Shown: positions 56,025 through 64,000 of the stretch, piece after piece
Numbering within the stretch: the stretch's first letter is position 1
Layout: the number at the start of each line of letters is the position of its first letter
Assembly (NCBI RefSeq): GCF_900230185.1
Contig: NZ_OCSR01000001.1
Coordinates: 1,798,001-1,862,000, forward strand
Direction: 5' to 3'
DNA: 64,000 nt
From: Burkholderia sp. OK233
GTDB lineage: Bacteria > Pseudomonadota > Gammaproteobacteria > Burkholderiales > Burkholderiaceae
Translations under genes and position numbers: made by a program
The notes under the pieces: generated by a model
What the model was told of the DNA's origin: nothing
Databases searched by the model: none
What the model saw: only the letters and a program-made list of their open reading frames with translations

Positions 56025-56921
56025 ATGAACGACACGTATCCCAGTCGACACCGAACTAGCGACAAACCACAGGAAAAACGCTCACTCCTCGAGCGTCTGA
56101 CCGACTTCATCTCGCCCGAGCCCGACTCGCGCGCCGAACTTCTGGAAATCCTGCAGGACGCGCACGAGCGCAATCTGATCGACGCCGACTCGCTGTCGAT
56201 GATCGAGGGCGTATTCCAGGTGTCTGAACTTAGCGCCCGCGACATCATGGTGCCGCGCGCTCAAATGGACGCGATCAACATCGCGGACAATCCCGCCGAA
56301 TTCATCCCCTACGTGCTGGAAAAAGCGCACTCGCGCTACCCCGTATTCGAAGGCAATCGCGACAACATCATCGGTGTGCTGCTCGCGAAAGACCTGCTGC
56401 GCTACTACGCCGAAGACGAATTCGACGTGCGCGGCATGCTGCGCCCCGCCGTCTTCATTCCGGAGTCGAAGCGCCTGAACGTGTTGCTGCACGATTTCCG
56501 CGTGAATCGCAATCACCTCGCGGTGGTGGTCGACGAATACGGCGGCGTGGCCGGCCTGATCACAATCGAAGACGTGCTGGAACAGATCGTCGGCGATATC
56601 GAAGACGAATACGATTTCGACGAGGAAAGCGGCAACATCATCGCCTCGCCGGACGGCCGCTTCCGCGTGCGCGCGCTCACCGAGATCGAGCAGTTCAACG
56701 AGTCCTTCGGCACGCATTTCCCGGACGACGAAGTCGATACGATCGGCGGCCTCGTCACGCATCATTTCGGACGGGTGCCGCATCGCGGCGAAAAAGTCCG
56801 CCTCGACGATCTGATCTTCGAGATTCTGCGCGGCGACGCCCGGCAGATTCACATGCTGCTGGTGCGCCGCGACCCGCTCGCCGGCCAGCGCGAGCGCGAA
56901 GCACAGCACGTGCAGACCTGA
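56025..56921 (+). CDS. corC: CorC/HlyC-type CBS-domain protein
   Basis: A 298-residue soluble protein with two CBS domains (about 70-190: VPRAQMDAINIADNPAEFIPYVLEKAHSRYPVFEGNRDNIIGVLLAKDLL and FRVNRNHLAVVVDEYGGVAGLITIEDVLEQIVGDIEDEYD) and a C-terminal CorC_HlyC (transporter-associated) domain. E. coli YbeX/CorC is linked to Mg2+/Co2+ efflux and to ribosome metabolism. It lacks the DUF21 membrane domain, which is normal for CorC. The ATG at 56025 precedes the conserved basic N-terminus; the frame back to 55965 is not conserved. lnt follows 49 bp later. Confidence 0.93.
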   Translation: MNDTYPSRHRTSDKPQEKRSLLERLTDFISPEPDSRAELLEILQDAHERNLIDADSLSMIEGVFQVSELSARDIMVPRAQMDAINIADNPAEFIPYVLEKAHSRYPVFEGNRDNIIGVLLAKDLLRYYAEDEFDVRGMLRPAVFIPESKRLNVLLHDFRVNRNHLAVVVDEYGGVAGLITIEDVLEQIVGDIEDEYDFDEESGNIIASPDGRFRVRALTEIEQFNESFGTHFPDDEVDTIGGLVTHHFGRVPHRGEKVRLDDLIFEILRGDARQIHMLLVRRDPLAGQREREAQHVQT

Positions 56922-56970
56922 TCCGCTCCTTTTCCTCGCTTCTTCAACTCCTCACGCCGACCGCGCAACA

Positions 56971-58689
56971 ATGGCCGACCCGATTACATCCCGTTCGCGC
57001 CGCGGCGTGAGTGCCTCTGCCGCCCGAGAAGCGCGCGGCCGCGCACTGCCCCGCTGGCATTACCTGGTCGCGCTGGCCGCTGGTGCGGCCAATACGCTGT
57101 CGTTCGCGCCGACGCCTCATGGCGGCTGGCTCGAACTCGCGATCTTCGTGTTCTTTTTCGCATGGCTTACGCGGACGACCGGTTGGAAAAGCGCCGCGCT
57201 GACGGGCGGCGCGTTCGGCTTCGGCAACTACGTCACCGGGGTGTGGTGGCTGTACGTCAGCATGCACGACTACGGCGGCATGGCCGCACCGCTCGCGAGC
57301 GCGGCTGTCGTGCTGTTCTCGCTGTATCTGGCGGTGTATCCGGCGCTGGCTGCCGGCATCTGGTCGTTCTGCGCAGGGCACGCGCGCAACGGCGCGTCCG
57401 ATACCGACAAACCGTTTTCACCGACCTGGCACGGCGCGCTGGCGTTTGCGAGCGCGTGGGCGATCGGTGAATGGTTGCGCGGCACCGTGTTCACCGGCTT
57501 TCCGTGGCTCGCGAGCGGTTATGCGCAGGTAGACGGTCCGTTCGCCGGGTTTGCGCCGGTGGCGGGCGTGTACGGCGTCGGCTGGATGCTGGCGCTGGTC
57601 GCGGCGTTGATCGTGCAGGCGCTGATGCCGCTGTTGCCTTCGCGCGGGCAATTCGAAACCGCCGGCGGCGGCAATGCGGGAAATGCCGGTAATGAGGCTA
57701 AACGCGGCGGCGCACGCGTTGCCGTGCCGGGGGGAATCGCGGTTGCGCTGATCGCGGCCGGCCTGCTGCTGCCGCTCGCGCAATGGACCCTGCCCGCCAA
57801 CGCGCCGCTGACGGTGCGCCTCCTGCAGGGCAACGTCAAACAGGAAATGAAGTTCGAAGAAGCCGGCATGCGCGCCGCGATCGACCAGTATCAGCAGATG
57901 ATCACGTCGAAGCCGGCCGACCTGATCGTCACGCCGGAAACCGCCATTCCGGTGCTCGCGCAGCAATTGCCGCCGCAGTTCGCGTCGGCGGTGCGCAACT
58001 TTTCAGACACGACCGGCACCGCGATCGTGTTCGGCGCCATCGGCGGCACGATCACGCCTGAGGGCCAGGTGATCGACTACACGAACAGCCTGTTCGGCGT
58101 CACGCCGGGCACGCGCGACGTGTATCGCTACGACAAACACCATCTCGTGCCGTTTGGCGAATTCGTGCCGTGGGGCTTTCGCTGGTTCGTGAATCTGATG
58201 AGCATTCCGCTCGGCGATTTCGCGCGCGGCGCGCCGGTGCAGAAGCCGTTCATCGTGCATAACCAGCCGGTCTCGGTCGATATCTGCTACGAGGACATTT
58301 TTGGCGAGGAGATCGCGCGGAACATTCGCGAGAGCGATACGCCAGCGGGCGTACTGGTCAACTCAACCAATCTCGCCTGGTTCGGCGACACCATCGCGCT
58401 GGATCAGCATCTGCAGATCGCACGCATGCGTTCGCTGGAAACCGGCCGGCCGATGCTGCGCGCGACCAACACCGGCATGACCGCCGCGATCGACGCCAAC
58501 GGCAAAGTAATCGGACGCCTGACGCCCTACACGATCGGCTCGCTCGATGTGACGGTGCAAGGCACTTCGGGCAGCACGCCTTATGTGACAAGCGGCAATA
58601 ACACGGTGCTGGCGGTTTCGTTATTGCTGCTGGCGTTCGGATTTGCGTTCGGGCCGGGGATTACGCGGCGGCAAAACGGTAAGAAATAA
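56971..58689 (+). CDS. lnt: Apolipoprotein N-acyltransferase
   Basis: An inner-membrane enzyme that adds the third acyl chain to lipoproteins. The 572 residues comprise about seven membrane helices and a periplasmic nitrilase-like domain. The catalytic triad is visible: Glu323 (TPETAIP), Lys389 (YDKHHLVPFGEF) and Cys439 (ICYEDIFGEE). It is slightly longer than E. coli Lnt (512), with a Gly/Asn/Ala-rich insert at about 225-247 in a loop. It is the last gene of the miaB-lnt run. Confidence 0.97.
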   Translation: MADPITSRSRRGVSASAAREARGRALPRWHYLVALAAGAANTLSFAPTPHGGWLELAIFVFFFAWLTRTTGWKSAALTGGAFGFGNYVTGVWWLYVSMHDYGGMAAPLASAAVVLFSLYLAVYPALAAGIWSFCAGHARNGASDTDKPFSPTWHGALAFASAWAIGEWLRGTVFTGFPWLASGYAQVDGPFAGFAPVAGVYGVGWMLALVAALIVQALMPLLPSRGQFETAGGGNAGNAGNEAKRGGARVAVPGGIAVALIAAGLLLPLAQWTLPANAPLTVRLLQGNVKQEMKFEEAGMRAAIDQYQQMITSKPADLIVTPETAIPVLAQQLPPQFASAVRNFSDTTGTAIVFGAIGGTITPEGQVIDYTNSLFGVTPGTRDVYRYDKHHLVPFGEFVPWGFRWFVNLMSIPLGDFARGAPVQKPFIVHNQPVSVDICYEDIFGEEIARNIRESDTPAGVLVNSTNLAWFGDTIALDQHLQIARMRSLETGRPMLRATNTGMTAAIDANGKVIGRLTPYTIGSLDVTVQGTSGSTPYVTSGNNTVLAVSLLLLAFGFAFGPGITRRQNGKK

Positions 58690-58774
58690 CTCGCGATAAA
58701 CGGCGTGACTGCGCGCATGCCGTTTATACGTGAAAGCGCCATGACGAATCGCGGCACAAAACCCGCTCCAATTG

Positions 58775-58810
58775 AAAAACGCGCGCTCCGGAACCCCGTG
58801 AGCGCGCGCT
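58775..58810 (-). terminator. Terminator of the M48 lipoprotein gene
   Basis: CGCGCGCTC/GAGCGCGCG arms with an 11-nt loop and a T-run on the minus strand, 17 bp after the stop codon. Confidence 0.87.
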
Positions 58811-58826
58811 TATAAAAAATCAACCT

Positions 58827-59585
58827 TTACTGATTCGACGCGATCCGCTGCTGAATATGCTGCGCGCGCGCCGGCGAAGCCGGATGCGAACTCAACATAC
58901 TCGATTTACCGCCATCCAGTTGCGCAAGCTTGTTAAACGCTGTCACCAATCCCGACGGATCGAGATTCCTCTTTTTCTGCAAGTCGAATGAATAATCGTC
59001 GGCTGCGCTTTCCTGGGTTTGCGAGAACTGCGCATTAATCAGCTTCTCGGAAAAATCGCCAAGTTGCGAGCCGGACAACGCGCCTGCCACGCCGCCCGCC
59101 GACGATGCCACTGAACGCGCCGCCGAAGTCGCGTACGCGACCTGCATCGCCTTCTTCGTATGGCCGAGTGCAACGTGGCCCATTTCGTGGCCGACCACAC
59201 CGCGCACTTCGTTGTCGTTCATCATGTCCATCAGGCCGCTGTAAACGCGCACACAGCCGTTGGCCATCGCCCATGCATTGACGTCCTTGGTGATGTACAC
59301 CTTGTAGTTCACCGGCACACCGTTGATGTTGTTGCCCAGTTGCGCGGCGATCTTGTTCAGGCGTTTCTGATACTTGCTGTTCGCGGCGGCAATCTGATTT
59401 TCGCTATCCAGCTGCGCGCACGACTTGTCGGTCAGCGCACGCACGTCAGCATCGCTGAGTGTGGCGGCCTGAGCGGCCTGCTGGCCGGACTGGATCAGCG
59501 CAGTCGGATTAACGTTGCTGACGTTCGAGCACGCAGCAAACAGCGCACAGGCAGAAGCGGCAATGACAAAGCGGTACGGTTTCAT
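58827..59585 (-). CDS. M48 metalloprotease lipoprotein (LoiP/YggG-like)
   Basis: A 252-residue outer-membrane-type lipoprotein protease. The lipoprotein signal is MKPYRFVIAASACALFAACS (lipobox FAAC, Cys19, followed by Ser, so outer-membrane sorting). The M48 zinc motif is VVGHEMGHVALGH, with the third ligand in ESAADDYSFDL. MANGCVRVYSGLMDMMNDNEVRGVVGHE is typical of the LoiP group. E. coli LoiP interacts with BepA, and a BepA-like protease is also in this window (3384-5117). Monocistronic, with AAGAGAC upstream and a terminator downstream. Confidence 0.92.
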   Translation of the reverse strand: MKPYRFVIAASACALFAACSNVSNVNPTALIQSGQQAAQAATLSDADVRALTDKSCAQLDSENQIAAANSKYQKRLNKIAAQLGNNINGVPVNYKVYITKDVNAWAMANGCVRVYSGLMDMMNDNEVRGVVGHEMGHVALGHTKKAMQVAYATSAARSVASSAGGVAGALSGSQLGDFSEKLINAQFSQTQESAADDYSFDLQKKRNLDPSGLVTAFNKLAQLDGGKSSMLSSHPASPARAQHIQQRIASNQ

Positions 59586-59721
59586 GGTGGAAGTCTCTTT
59601 TGCGGACGTTATTAATATCGACGGCGCGTTTTAATGCACCGCCCATTCGCAATGGCCGCATATCACGGGAGTAAAACGCCGCGTATGTCGATTGCATAAA
59701 CCATTGCGTCACGCGGCAGAC

Positions 59722-59754
59722 AAAAAAAATGCGCCTGACGGTAGGCGCATTTTT
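59722..59754 (-). terminator. Terminator of the glutathione S-transferase gene
   Basis: AAATGCGCCT/AGGCGCATTT arms with a 6-nt loop and T-runs in both directions, 126 bp after the GST stop codon. The rest of the 294-bp gap holds no gene. Confidence 0.87.
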
Positions 59755-59879
59755 ACCACAAACGTAAGCTTAAATTTATGCTCATGAAAGCATGAATGAC
59801 ATCATTTTGCAATTTAGCAAAAAATACGGGCGGCTCGATTCCAGACAACCGCGCCGCTGAGCGGCAACGAGTACTTCGC

Positions 59880-60494
59880 TCAATTCGCCGGCACCGTATC
59901 AATAAACGCCTGACGCAGCGACAGTTTCTGGAAATGTTTATCCAGATTCGGATACCCTTCGCGCCAGTTCAACTCAGGCATGCGGAAATCGAGGTAGCCC
60001 AGCGCGCAGCCCACTGCGATATCCGCGAGCGTGTAGTGATTGCCCGTGCACCACGGCTTGGTGCCCAGACCTTGTGACATGGCGATCAGGCCTTCGTCGA
60101 TCTTGCGCTGCTGCCGCGCGACCCACGCGTCCACGCGCTGTTCGGGCGTGCGCTGGGTGCTTTCGAGGCGAATCAGCACCGCGGCGTCCAGCATGCCGTC
60201 GGCGAGCGCTTCCCAGCAACGCACTTCGACGCGCTCGCGCCCAGACGGCGGAATCAGCTTACCGACGGGCGACAGCGTATCCACGTATTCGCAGATCACC
60301 CGCGAGTCGAACACCGCTTCGCCATCTTCCATCACGAGGCATGGCACTTTGCCGATCGGATTGAAAGTGTGAATCGTGGTATCCGGCGCCCAGACGTTCT
60401 CGGGCACGAGTTCGTAGTCGATCTTCTTGTCGGCCAGAACGATCCGCGCTTTGCGCACGAACGGGCTGGCGAGCGAACCGATGAGTTTCATCAT
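59880..60494 (-). CDS. Glutathione S-transferase family protein
   Basis: A 204-residue GST. The thioredoxin-like N-domain has MKLIGSLASPFVRKARIVLADKKIDYELVPENVW (Ser in SPF as the probable GSH-activating residue) and the cis-Pro GKVPCLV followed by FDSRVICEYVD (GSH-binding Ser). The helical C-domain ends in YTLADIAVGCALGYLDFR, a conserved N-capping motif. This is the YibF-like group in Gram-negatives. The start is uncertain among closely spaced ATGs (60500, 60494, 60491); AAAAGG is best spaced to 60494. It is divergent from pepP. Confidence 0.9.
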   Translation of the reverse strand: MMKLIGSLASPFVRKARIVLADKKIDYELVPENVWAPDTTIHTFNPIGKVPCLVMEDGEAVFDSRVICEYVDTLSPVGKLIPPSGRERVEVRCWEALADGMLDAAVLIRLESTQRTPEQRVDAWVARQQRKIDEGLIAMSQGLGTKPWCTGNHYTLADIAVGCALGYLDFRMPELNWREGYPNLDKHFQKLSLRQAFIDTVPAN

Positions 60495-60727
60495 TACCAT
60501 CTGCCTTTTCTTGAATTCGGCGAAAGTATAAGTGGTCGGCGGCATTCCCGAGCATAGCGCAGTCGCTTCGCAAGCCGCATGGATGCTCGCTGTGGATGGA
60601 TTGCAACATTGCCGCGACGCCAGCATGCCGTCTACCCGGCCAAATGGCTAACGTGGCTGGGGCGATCACCTCTCCCCGCCAGTATCCGCGCAAAATAAGT
60701 CTCCGCATTGGGCGCTACAATCTCACG

Positions 60728-62134
60728 ATGAACCAGCCGACCGAACCCACCATCGCCATCGACGTCTACCGCACGCGCCGCGAGCGCGTCCTCGCCGCGC
60801 TGCGCGCGACGGGTGGGGGCGTCGCCATCGTCCCCACCGCGCCGGAAAAGCTCCGCAACCGGGACGCCGACTACCCCTACCGGCACGATAGCTACTTCTA
60901 CTATCTGACGGGCTTCACGGAACCCGAGGCCTGGCTGGTGCTGGACGCAAGCGCCGCATCGGGCGAACCGGCCTCAATCCTGTTTTGTCGCGAGAAGAAT
61001 GTCGAGCGCGAGACCTGGGAAGGCTTCCGTTTCGGGCCGGACGGCGCGCGCGAGGCGTTCGGCTTCGACGCAGCCTTCCCCGTGAGCGAAGTCGACGCGC
61101 AACTACCCCGCATTCTCGCCGACAAGCCATCGCTGCATTACGCGCTCGGCACGTCGGCGGAACGGGATGAACAGGTGCGCGGCTGGCTCGACGCGGTGCG
61201 CTCGCTGGGCCGCAGCGGCGTCGCCGCGCCCACGGCCGCGCATGACCTGATCCCGTTGCTCGACGAGATGCGGCTCATCAAGGATCACCACGAACTCGCC
61301 ATCATGCGCCGCGCCGGACAGATTTCCGCGCAGGCGCATCGCCGCGCGATGGCCGCCTGCCACCCCGGCGTGCGCGAGTACGAACTCGAAGCCGAGCTGC
61401 TCTACACATTCCGCAAATTCGGCGCGCAGGCGCCGGCTTACACGTCGATCGTCGCCACGGGCGCCAATGCCTGCGTGCTGCACTACCCGGCCGGCAACGC
61501 CATCGCCCAGGACGGCGACCTGATCCTGATCGACGCCGCCTGCGAACTCGACGGCTACGCGTCCGACATCACCCGCACCTTCCCGGCGAGCGGCCGCTTC
61601 ACGCCGGCGCAGCGCGAGTTGTACGACATCGTGCTGGCCGCGCAGCAGGCTGCCGTCAACGCCACCCGGGTCGGCGCGACCTTCGACGATCCCCACCAGG
61701 CCGCCGTGCGCGTGCTGTCGCAAGGCCTGCTCGACACCGGTATCGTCGACCGTACGAAGTTCGCCTCGGTCGACCAGGTGATCGCGGAGCGCGCCTATGC
61801 GCCGTTCTATATGCACCGTACCGGCCACTGGCTCGGCATGGACGTGCACGATGTCGGCGACTACCGCGAACGCGGCGCGCCGCGCGACGAAGCGGGCGCG
61901 CTGCCGTGGCGCACGCTGCAGGCGGGGATGACGCTGACCGTCGAGCCCGGCTTGTACATCCGTCCGACCGAAGGCGTGCCCGAGCGCTACTGGAACATCG
62001 GCATCCGCATCGAGGACGACGCGATCGTCACGGCGGCAGGTTGCGAGCTGATCACACGCGACGTCCCGGTGGCAGCCGACGAGATCGAGGCGTTGATGCA
62101 GGAAGCCCGCGCGGCACAGCCGCTAAAGCAGTAA
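60728..62134 (+). CDS. pepP: Xaa-Pro aminopeptidase
   Basis: A 468-residue metallo-aminopeptidase of the pita-bread fold that removes N-terminal residues before Pro. The N-terminal domain has PYRHDSYFYYLTGFTEPEAWLV. The C-domain metal ligands are in LILIDAACELDGYASDITRTFPASG (two Asp), GHWLGMDVHDVG (His), LTVEPGLYI (Glu) and IRIEDDAIVT (Glu). The ATG at 60728 lies 7 bp after TACAAT with no Shine-Dalgarno sequence, so a leaderless message is possible. A UbiH-family gene follows 31 bp later, as in E. coli pepP-ubiH. Confidence 0.95.
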   Translation: MNQPTEPTIAIDVYRTRRERVLAALRATGGGVAIVPTAPEKLRNRDADYPYRHDSYFYYLTGFTEPEAWLVLDASAASGEPASILFCREKNVERETWEGFRFGPDGAREAFGFDAAFPVSEVDAQLPRILADKPSLHYALGTSAERDEQVRGWLDAVRSLGRSGVAAPTAAHDLIPLLDEMRLIKDHHELAIMRRAGQISAQAHRRAMAACHPGVREYELEAELLYTFRKFGAQAPAYTSIVATGANACVLHYPAGNAIAQDGDLILIDAACELDGYASDITRTFPASGRFTPAQRELYDIVLAAQQAAVNATRVGATFDDPHQAAVRVLSQGLLDTGIVDRTKFASVDQVIAERAYAPFYMHRTGHWLGMDVHDVGDYRERGAPRDEAGALPWRTLQAGMTLTVEPGLYIRPTEGVPERYWNIGIRIEDDAIVTAAGCELITRDVPVAADEIEALMQEARAAQPLKQ

Positions 62135-62165
62135 CCGAGGCAGTAACCCAAGGAAGCAACCCGCA

Positions 62166-63401
62166 ATGAACGACGTTTCCCAGTCGACGGTGATTCTGAA
62201 ACCCGCCGCGTCCGACCAAGGCTTCGATTTCGACGTGACGATCGTCGGCGCCGGGCCGGTCGGGCTGGCGCTTGCCGGCTGGCTGGCCCGCCGCAGCGCG
62301 ACGCAGGCGTTGAAGATCGCGTTGATCGACGCGCGCGAGCCGGAAGATTCGATTGCCGATCCGCGCGCGATCGCCGTCTCGCACGGTAGCCGCATGATTC
62401 TCGAGCCTTTGCGCTGGCCCGCCGACGCCACCGCGATCCAGCGCATCCACGTGTCGCAGCGCGGCCATTTCGGCCGCACGCTGATCGATCACAGCGAGCA
62501 CGGTTTGCCGGCGCTCGGCTACGTGTTGCGTTATGGCTCGATCGTGCATGGTCTCGCCGAAGCGGTTCACGCGAGCTCGGTGCACTGGTTCCGCTCCACC
62601 TCCGCCGCGGCGCCGGCTCAGGACCTCGACGGCGTCACGCTGCCGATCGAAACCGCGGGTGTCACACGCAATCTGCGCACGCGGATTCTGGTGAATGCCG
62701 AAGGCGGCCTGTTCGGCGACCAGAAAACCGCCAGGAGCGCGGGTAGCAACGCCGGCGGCGATACGCGCGATTACGGGCAGACCGCGCTGGTCGGCACGGT
62801 CACCGTGTCGGCGCCGCAACCGCATGTGGCGTGGGAGCGCTTCACGTCGCAAGGGCCGATCGCGCTGCTGCCGATGGGCGGCGTGCGCGGCGCGAACTAC
62901 GCGCTGGTCTGGTGCTGCGCACCCGACGAAGCCGCACGACGCGCACAACTCTCCGATGACGAATTCCTGCGCGAGCTCGGTACCGCGTTCGGCAACCGCA
63001 TGGGCCGCTTTACGCAAATCAAGGGGCGCGCGTCGTTCCCGCTGGGACTGAACGCGGTCGATACGCTAGTGAACGGCCACGTCGTTGCAATCGGCAATGC
63101 GGCGCAGACGCTGCATCCGGTGGCAGGTCAGGGTCTGAATCTGGGCTTGCGCGATGCGCACGCGCTCGCCGATGCCTTGTCGGCGGAAGGTCCAACCCCG
63201 CTGGCTCTCGCGACGTTCGCGCAACGCCGCGCGCTCGACCGTCGCCTGACGATCGGCGCAACCGACACGCTAGCGCGCCTTTTCACCGTCGACTTCCCGC
63301 CGCTCGCCGCCTTGCGCGGCCTCGCCCTCACCGCGCTCGAATTCGTGCCGCCGGTGAAAACCGCGCTGGCGCGGCAAATGATGTTCGGCCAGCGCCGCTG
63401 A
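62166..63401 (+). CDS. UbiH/UbiF/VisC-family FAD monooxygenase
   Basis: A 411-residue flavin hydroxylase of ubiquinone biosynthesis. The N-terminal FAD fold DVTIVGAGPVGLALAGWLARR, then DPRAIAVSHGS, a DG-like region and the second FAD motif GHVVAIGNAAQTLHPVAGQGLNLGLRDAHALADAL are typical of the family. Position after pepP points to UbiH (C6 hydroxylation), but Burkholderiaceae have broad-specificity members, so the exact ring position is not certain. The gene is co-transcribed with pepP (31-bp gap). Confidence 0.9.
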   Translation: MNDVSQSTVILKPAASDQGFDFDVTIVGAGPVGLALAGWLARRSATQALKIALIDAREPEDSIADPRAIAVSHGSRMILEPLRWPADATAIQRIHVSQRGHFGRTLIDHSEHGLPALGYVLRYGSIVHGLAEAVHASSVHWFRSTSAAAPAQDLDGVTLPIETAGVTRNLRTRILVNAEGGLFGDQKTARSAGSNAGGDTRDYGQTALVGTVTVSAPQPHVAWERFTSQGPIALLPMGGVRGANYALVWCCAPDEAARRAQLSDDEFLRELGTAFGNRMGRFTQIKGRASFPLGLNAVDTLVNGHVVAIGNAAQTLHPVAGQGLNLGLRDAHALADALSAEGPTPLALATFAQRRALDRRLTIGATDTLARLFTVDFPPLAALRGLALTALEFVPPVKTALARQMMFGQRR

Positions 63402-63493
63402 GCGCGCCGCCGGCTCGCGCACAACGCCCCTCGACCGCTGCAGCCTTTTTTAAGCGCCGTAACCGGCACATAGGCGTCGCCGCGCGAACGGTG

Positions 63494-63525
63494 CCGGTTC
63501 TATGAACCGGACCACTTTCATAGAA
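63494..63525. promoter_or_regulatory. Interlocked palindromes between the UbiH-family gene and dusB
   Basis: CCGGTTC-TAT-GAACCGG (63494-63510) has perfect 7-bp arms. Inside it TTCTATGAA (63498) is repeated in inverted form as TTCATAGAA (63517-63525). No T-run follows, so an operator or a processed RNA structure is likelier than a terminator. Confidence 0.6.
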
Positions 63526-63658
63526 GATTTAATGAGTTACGACAGGCTCAAGTCGGGTGTCGACTATCCGTTAACGCTAAAATGGCGGTTTTCCTTCGCA
63601 TTTCGCGCAAGCTTCGATTGACAGAAACTTAACAATCGGACACAAGCGCGTCCAAGTC

Positions 63659-64000
63659 ATGCCCACTCTCGGCTCCCACAATCTGCGTAACAACCTGTTC
63701 GTCGCCCCCATGGCCGGCGTAACCGACCGGCCGTTCCGGCAGCTGTGCAAACGGCTGGGCGCGGGCTATGCGGTGTCGGAAATGGTCGCCTCGAACGCGC
63801 AGTTGTGGAAAAGCGAAAAAACCATGCGCCGAGCCAACCACACGGGCGAGGTCGAGCCGATCGCCGTGCAGATCGCCGGCGCCGATCCGGTCATGATGGC
63901 CGAAGCCGCTCGCTACAACGTGGCGAACGGCGCGCAGATCATCGACATCAACATGGGCTGCCCGGCCAAGAAGGTGTGCAACGTGGCCGCGGGATCCGCC
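63659..64000 (+). CDS. dusB: tRNA-dihydrouridine synthase B, 3'-truncated by window edge
   Basis: The first 114 codons of an FMN-dependent enzyme that reduces uridine in the tRNA D-loop. The N-terminus MPTLGSHNLRNNLFVAPMAGVTDRPFRQLCKRLGAG carries the FMN-binding APMAGVTD motif. EMVASNAQL, IAVQIAGADP and the catalytic-loop region IIDINMGCPAKKVCNV (Cys98 acid) identify DusB. No stop is reached by base 64000. In proteobacteria fis usually follows dusB, which would lie beyond the window. The ATG at 63659 begins at the conserved N-terminus. Confidence 0.95.
   Translation, partial: MPTLGSHNLRNNLFVAPMAGVTDRPFRQLCKRLGAGYAVSEMVASNAQLWKSEKTMRRANHTGEVEPIAVQIAGADPVMMAEAARYNVANGAQIIDINMGCPAKKVCNVAAGSA

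Overview
The window is GC-rich, densely coded bacterial chromosome. Gene content and gene order (recA-recX, sucC-sucD behind a DUF2889 gene, miaB-phoH-ybeY-corC-lnt, pepP-ubiH-like-dusB, glpD-glpK-glpF with glpR, an FMN riboswitch before ribB) fit a betaproteobacterium of the Burkholderiaceae, most like Paraburkholderia or Burkholderia. That placement rests on protein character and synteny only. No rRNA, CRISPR array, prophage or plasmid replication gene is visible; the one clear mobile element is a group II intron.

Left part (1-17.4 kb): the 3' part of waaF, an NTF2-like protein, a YheT-type hydrolase and its partner, a periplasmic M48 protease, moaC, and a membrane O-oligosaccharyltransferase of the PglL/Wzy_C type. 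An intact group II intron (RNA domains V and VI, RT-maturase-HNH protein) lies between that glycosyltransferase and the type IV pilin gene pilA, in the same orientation. Then come terC, sucD, sucC, a DUF2889 gene, a serine-rich recX and a LexA-controlled recA.

Middle (17.6-39 kb): an OmpR/TctE-type two-component pair, an MHS transporter with a large soluble insert, tRNA-Met, a MarR regulator divergent from an EmrB-type pump with clear operators, and a GntR/FadR regulator (apparently frameshifted at its 5' end) divergent from dgoD (D-galactonate dehydratase). These are followed by a DUF2158 pair, copC-copD, a di-haem plus tri-haem cytochrome c pair, a hemolysin III-type membrane protein, the RNA helicase rhlE, a diiron ferritin-like protein, and a gamma-glutamyltransferase/MHS transporter operon.

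Right part (39-64 kb): the glycerol regulon glpR, glpD, glpK, glpF with a HAD phosphatase and unrelated small genes and regulators between. GlpF carries altered NPA motifs, and a striking array of 13-bp tandem repeats fills the glpD-glpK gap. Then follow riboswitch-controlled ribB, an XRE-cupin regulator, a LysR gene divergent from a glyoxalase-fold/MFS pair, the housekeeping block miaB-phoH-ybeY-chaC-corC-lnt, an M48 lipoprotein protease, a glutathione S-transferase, pepP, a UbiH-family hydroxylase and the start of dusB.

Most of the window is ordinary core genome. The points most worth a second look are the intron between pilA and its putative glycosyltransferase, the 13-bp repeat array, the damaged 5' end of the dgo regulator, two possibly leaderless genes (marR, pepP), the non-canonical GlpF motifs and the unexplained stretch after dgoD.
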